From Streptomyces melanogenes (GTDB taxonomy: Bacteria; Actinomycetota; Actinomycetes; Streptomycetales; Streptomycetaceae): a DNA stretch of 64,000 bases. The DNA lies in NCBI RefSeq assembly GCF_014649795.1, contig NZ_BMTS01000001.1, positions 310,001 to 374,000 of the forward strand, written 5' to 3'. A program made the position numbers and the translations under genes. Shown in pieces: positions 60,213-64,000 of this stretch (the first letter of the stretch is position 1; the number at the start of each line of letters is the position of its first letter). The notes beneath the pieces were generated by a model. The model ran no database searches, had not been told where the DNA came from, and saw nothing but the letters and a program-made list of their open reading frames with translations.

Positions 60213-60689
60213 GTGCCTCAGCACACCTTCATCCTCAACGGCAAGCCGGTGTCGGTGGACGTCGAGGACGACGTCCGGCTGCTCTGGGTGCTGCGTGACG
60301 TCCTCGGCGTGACCGGGCCGAAGTACGGCTGCGGCCTCGGCGTCTGCCAGGCCTGCACCAGCCACATCAACGGCAAGGCGTTCAACCCCTGTTCGGTCCG
60401 GGTCAAGGACGTCAAGCCGACCGACGAGGTCACCACCATCGAGGGCCTGCCCGCCACCGTCGGCAAGGACCTGCACCCCATGCAGGAGGCCTGGCTTGAG
60501 TACGACGTGGCCCAGTGCGGCTACTGCCAGCCCGGCCAGATCATGGCCGCCGTCGCCAAGGTCCACCAGGCCCGCGCCGCCGGTCACGAGATCGGCGACG
60601 CGGACTTCGACGAGATCCGCAACATATGCCGCTGCGGTACGTACCACCGCATCCGCGAGGCCATCAGGGCGGGTGCGAAGAACTTCTGA
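60213..60689 (+). CDS. 2Fe-2S subunit of a molybdenum hydroxylase
   Basis: A 158-residue small subunit. Two iron-sulfur clusters are predicted: Cys40, Cys45, Cys48 and Cys60 (plant-type ferredoxin, in YGCGLGVCQACTSH and NPC) and Cys102, Cys105, Cys139 and Cys141 (in QCGYCQPG and CRCGTY). No FAD-binding subunit gene is present, which matches the two-subunit isoquinoline-oxidoreductase type, where electrons leave to a cytochrome or other carrier. It has no signal peptide, so it is probably carried through the Tat system with the large subunit. GTG 60213 has GGAG upstream. Confidence 0.93.
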   Translation: MPQHTFILNGKPVSVDVEDDVRLLWVLRDVLGVTGPKYGCGLGVCQACTSHINGKAFNPCSVRVKDVKPTDEVTTIEGLPATVGKDLHPMQEAWLEYDVAQCGYCQPGQIMAAVAKVHQARAAGHEIGDADFDEIRNICRCGTYHRIREAIRAGAKNF

Positions 60690-60794
60690 CGCGTACGGCG
60701 CGACGCGCGCGCTCTCTGACATGTTCAGCGCAGGTGGGCGCTACGATCAGCGCCAGGAGGGCCCGGCCAGGCCCGGGAGTGCGCGGGAGAACAC

Positions 60795-63700
60795 GTGAAG
60801 TTCGGGCTGCTCGGTCCGCTGTCCGTCCACGACGACCACGGAGTCGAGCGGACACCCGTGTCGCCCAAGGGGCGGGCCCTGCTGACCGCGCTGCTGCTCA
60901 CGCCCGGCCGTGCCGTACCGCTGGTCCGGCTGGAGCGCGCGCTGTGGGGCGAGCGCCCGCCGGCCACCGCCCGCGCCTCGCTCCACAACCACCTGCTGCG
61001 GCTGCGCCGTTCGCTCGGCGAGGAGACCCGGATCCGGGCGGTGCCCGGAGGCATGCTCCTGGACGTCGAGGACGGCGAGCTCGACACCCGCGTCTTCGGC
61101 GCGCGCCTCGACGCGGCACGCGCCGCGCGTCCGAACGAGGACTGGGACGCCGTCGTACGGGAAGCGGACGCCGCGCTGGCGCTGTGGCGCGGCACCCCGC
61201 TCGACGAGTTCCCGGAGCTCGCCGAGGACGAGGGCGCCCGGCTGGAGCAGTGGCAGGAGGCCCGGGTGCAGGCCCTGGAGTGGCGCTGCGACGCGGAGCT
61301 GCGGCGCGGCCGCCACGAGGGACTGCTGCCCGAACTGTCCCGTCTGGTTGTCGAGTTCCCGCTGCGCGAGGCCTTCCACGTCCAGCTGATGCGGGTGCTG
61401 TACCGCAGCGGACGTCGGGCTGAGGCGCTGGCCGCCTACCACCGGCTGCGGCGCACCCTGATCGACGAGATGGGCGTCGAGCCGGGCCCCGACGCGGCCG
61501 CCGCCTATCAGCACATTCTGGTCGACGACGCCCCGGCGCCGCCCCGGACCCCGGACGCCGACGCCGTGCCGACGTCACTGCCCCGCGATGTGGTCGCCTT
61601 CACCGGCCGCGAGCGCGAGGTCGAGGGCCTGGTCGCGGCGGTACGCGCCGGAGCCACCGGAGGCGTGGTCGGGATCCACGCCGTCGACGGCATGCCGGGC
61701 GTGGGCAAGACCGCGTTCGCCGTCCACGTCGCCCACCGCCTCGCGGCCGACTTCCCCGACGGCAGCCTGTTCCTGTCCCTGCACGCGCACACGCACGGAA
61801 CGCCGCCCGTCGACCTCGGCACCGCGCTGACCAGCCTGCTGCTCGCCCTGGGGACCGCTCCCCAGCGCATCCCGGCCGACCTGTCCGCGCGCGCCGGACT
61901 GTGGCGCGCCACCCTCGCGGGCGGGCGCTACCTCGTCCTCCTCGACGACGCCGGCGGCAGCGCACAGGTGGAGCCGCTGCTGCCCGGCACACCCGGGTCG
62001 CTGGTCCTGATCACCAGCAGGCGACGCCTGGTCGCGCTCGCGGACGCGGTGCCGGTCACGCTGGACGTCCTGCCCGAGGACCGGGCGGTACGCCTCCTCG
62101 TGGCCAAGGCCGGGCGCGCCGACCTGACGGCCGAGGACCCCGGCTGCGCCGAACTCGCCCGGCTCTGCGGACACCTGCCGCTGGCCCTGCACCTCACCGC
62201 CGCGCGGCTGCGCCACCACCGCGCGTGGAGTGCCGAGGACGTGATCACCGACCTGGCCGCCGCGAGCGGCCGCCTGGCGGCGCTGAGCTCCGAGAACGTC
62301 TCCGTACGGGCCGCCTTCGAGCTCTCCTACCGCGACCTCTCCCCGGATCAGCAGCTGTTGTTCCGCCGCCTTGGACGGCAGCCGGGGCTCGACTTCGACG
62401 CGTACGCGGTCGCCGCGCTGCACGGCACGGACCTGCCGACGGCCCGCGGCCTCCTGGAGGAGCTGGAGGACCACCACCTCGTCGAGGAACCGTCGCGCGG
62501 CCGCTACCGGATGCACGACCTGGTACGCGACTACGCGCGCGCCCTCACGGACAGGGACCACGACAGCGGATGTCGCGCCGACGCGGCGCGGGCCGTGGAA
62601 CGCCAGCTCGACTACTACCTGCACGCGGCCCTCGCCGCCAGCCGCTCCTTCGCCCGCTACGACACCCCCGCCCTCGCTCCCAGCGCCCCTGCTCCCGTGG
62701 CCCTGCCACCGGTCGCGGACGAGGGGCGGGCGCTCGCCTGGATGCGGGCCGAACACGCCAATCTGAGCGCGGCCGTCGCCCACGCGGCCCGCCACGGCCA
62801 CGGCGAGCACGCGGTGCAACTCCCGGCCGCCATGGCCGAGTTCATGCGCACCCAGGGTTACTGGGGCGACGCCCTCGCGCTGCACCGGACGGCCCTCGGC
62901 ACAGCCCTCCTGACCGAAGACCCCCTTGGCCGAGCCGTCGCACTGCGCAACACCGCGGTGATCGAAGCGCTCCAGGCCGAGTTCGCGCAGGCCGAGAGCA
63001 ACCTGCTGGCCGCCCTCGACCTCTTCCGCGGCCTGCGCGACCGGGGCCGCGAGGCCATCGCGCTCCACGACCTCTCCTCCGTCGTGCGCCGCACCGGACG
63101 CTACGAGGAGGCGGAGAGCTCGCTGCGGCACTGCCTGCGCCTGTTCGGGGAGACCCGGGACACGCGCGGCCAGGCAGAGGTGCTCGTCGAGCTCGGCCAC
63201 GTCCAACAGCTCACCGGGCGCTTCACGGAGGCGGCCGACAGCATGGGACGCGCACTGGAACTGCACCGCGCCCTCGACAACCGACTCGGCCAGGCCAACG
63301 CGCTCACCGCGCTCGGCGACGTACGCAAGTCGACCGGGGCGTACGCGGAGTCCGTCTCCAGCCACCGCCGGGCCCTGGTGCTCTTCCGCGACCTGGGCAA
63401 CGAACTGGGCGAGGCGAACGCGCTGAGCGACCTCGGCGACGTCCTGCGCCTGACCGGGGCGTACGAGGAGGCGCTGGAGAGCGTCGGCCAGGCGTCGCGC
63501 CTCTATCAGGGCCTCGGCGCCCGCCTGGGCGCGGCCAACGCGCTCGCACACCTCGGCAGGATCAAACAGCGCACCGGTCGGCTGACCGAGGCGGAGAAGG
63601 ACCTGCAAGAGGCGCTCGACAGTGTCCGTTCCCTCAACAGCCGTATGGGGCAGGCCTATGTGCTGATGTATCTGGCCGAGGTCCAGGCCCTCGGCGGCTG

Positions 63701-64000
63701 TCACACCTATGCCCTGGAGAACGCCACCGCGAGCGTGGCGCTGTGCCGCGAGATCGGGGACCTCGGCGGCGAGGCCGAGGCGCTCAACACCCTTGGCACG
63801 GCGCAGCGGGCGGACGCGGCCCCGGCCGACGCCCTCGACTCCCACCGGCGCGCCCTCGAACTGGCCCGCGAGGTCCGGTCCCCGTACGAGGAGGCCCGCG
63901 CCCTCGAAGGCCTCGGCGAGAGCCTGCACCAACTGGACCGACCCGACGAGGCCGCCGCCCATCTGACCCAGGCCCTGGAACTCACCCGCACCCTCCAAGT
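60795..64000 (+). CDS. AfsR/SARP-family regulator with NB-ARC ATPase and TPRs (partial at window end)
   Basis: At least 1068 codons, open to the end of the window. Residues 1-88 are an OmpR-type winged helix (LLTALLLTPGRAVPLVRLERALWG) and about 95-240 are the bacterial transcriptional activation domain (BTAD), together the SARP core that activates antibiotic genes. A STAND ATPase module follows with P-loop GMPGVGKT (299-306; Lys305), Walker B LVLLDDA, GLPLA-like GHLPLAL, and MHD in RYRMHDLVRDY. Tetratricopeptide repeats occupy the remainder (repeats of about 40 residues from residue 680 on). GTG 60795 has GGGAGA five bases upstream. The long form resembles AfsR itself. It follows the molybdenum operon by 105 bp. 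Confidence 0.92.
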   Translation, partial: MKFGLLGPLSVHDDHGVERTPVSPKGRALLTALLLTPGRAVPLVRLERALWGERPPATARASLHNHLLRLRRSLGEETRIRAVPGGMLLDVEDGELDTRVFGARLDAARAARPNEDWDAVVREADAALALWRGTPLDEFPELAEDEGARLEQWQEARVQALEWRCDAELRRGRHEGLLPELSRLVVEFPLREAFHVQLMRVLYRSGRRAEALAAYHRLRRTLIDEMGVEPGPDAAAAYQHILVDDAPAPPRTPDADAVPTSLPRDVVAFTGREREVEGLVAAVRAGATGGVVGIHAVDGMPGVGKTAFAVHVAHRLAADFPDGSLFLSLHAHTHGTPPVDLGTALTSLLLALGTAPQRIPADLSARAGLWRATLAGGRYLVLLDDAGGSAQVEPLLPGTPGSLVLITSRRRLVALADAVPVTLDVLPEDRAVRLLVAKAGRADLTAEDPGCAELARLCGHLPLALHLTAARLRHHRAWSAEDVITDLAAASGRLAALSSENVSVRAAFELSYRDLSPDQQLLFRRLGRQPGLDFDAYAVAALHGTDLPTARGLLEELEDHHLVEEPSRGRYRMHDLVRDYARALTDRDHDSGCRADAARAVERQLDYYLHAALAASRSFARYDTPALAPSAPAPVALPPVADEGRALAWMRAEHANLSAAVAHAARHGHGEHAVQLPAAMAEFMRTQGYWGDALALHRTALGTALLTEDPLGRAVALRNTAVIEALQAEFAQAESNLLAALDLFRGLRDRGREAIALHDLSSVVRRTGRYEEAESSLRHCLRLFGETRDTRGQAEVLVELGHVQQLTGRFTEAADSMGRALELHRALDNRLGQANALTALGDVRKSTGAYAESVSSHRRALVLFRDLGNELGEANALSDLGDVLRLTGAYEEALESVGQASRLYQGLGARLGAANALAHLGRIKQRTGRLTEAEKDLQEALDSVRSLNSRMGQAYVLMYLAEVQALGGCHTYALENATASVALCREIGDLGGEAEALNTLGTAQRADAAPADALDSHRRALELAREVRSPYEEARALEGLGESLHQLDRPDEAAAHLTQALELTRTLQ

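Noticed and set aside
61575..63998. A long antisense frame over the SARP regulator
   Set aside because: The sense frame has P-loop, Walker B, MHD and TPR motifs; the antisense protein is repetitive and without recognisable domains.

Overview
The window is very GC-rich actinomycete DNA and almost certainly comes from a Streptomyces chromosome. The evidence is the third-position G/C bias, frequent GTG starts, a SsgA-like sporulation protein with a TTA (bldA-type) codon, DasR-type (dre) sites near a chitinase, an ECF41 sigma factor, an AfsR/SARP regulator and a dense set of secreted hydrolases. No rRNA, tRNA, CRISPR, transposase or phage gene was seen. The mixture of exported enzymes, orphan regulators and degraded pieces suits a chromosome arm (inference).

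Layout. 1-3.6 kb: end of an MFS exporter, an ECF41 sigma factor with its epimerase partner and a visible ECF41-type promoter, and a serine hydrolase. 3.7-9.5 kb: a secreted phospholipase C-like enzyme, a secreted protein with two neocarzinostatin-like repeats, a KimA-like potassium importer and an exported protein. 9.5-13.2 kb: a GntR regulator and a GH18 chitinase, each with a dre-like site, then a SsgA-like protein. 13.4-18.2 kb: two convergent exported proteins that both carry a TGACAG/CTGTCA palindrome upstream, a tandem GNAT protein and an MFS transporter. 18.3-27.2 kb: exported proteins on the minus strand: two M4 metalloproteases, a YVTN propeller, a jelly-roll protein and a BNR-repeat protein. 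27.5-33.4 kb: a ribose operon (LacI regulator, RbsA, a fused RbsC-RbsB, RbsK, RbsD) behind two LacI-type operators. 33.5-38.6 kb: exported proteins, a TPR-like/MarR divergent pair around a large AT-rich inverted repeat, and a 2-oxoglutarate/Fe(II) oxygenase preceded by a probable attenuator leader peptide. 39-42.5 kb: a third M4 protease, a SnoaL-like protein and the ohr/ohrR peroxide pair with its operator. 42.5-49.6 kb: an orphan sugar-binding lipoprotein, a TetR/MFS exporter pair, a tyrosine phosphatase and a secreted serine protease. 49.8-52.2 kb: a sigma factor fused in one chain to an HxxxCxxC zinc motif, a membrane helix and an extracellular CAP domain, facing a free-standing membrane-anchored CAP protein. 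52.3-57.6 kb: regulators, an F420-type reductase, and a MocR regulator head-to-head with an MFS fragment, where both have lost their 5' ends. 57.9-60.7 kb: a Tat-exported molybdenum hydroxylase with its 2Fe-2S subunit. 60.8 kb to the end: a large SARP-NB-ARC-TPR regulator that runs off the window.

How it works together. Most genes secrete hydrolases, import released sugars, or sense stress and development. The chitinase and the nearby GntR gene are probably tied to the N-acetylglucosamine (DasR) circuit. The ribose operon is self-contained. The most unusual item is the sigma factor that appears to carry its own anti-sigma-like motif and extracytoplasmic sensor.
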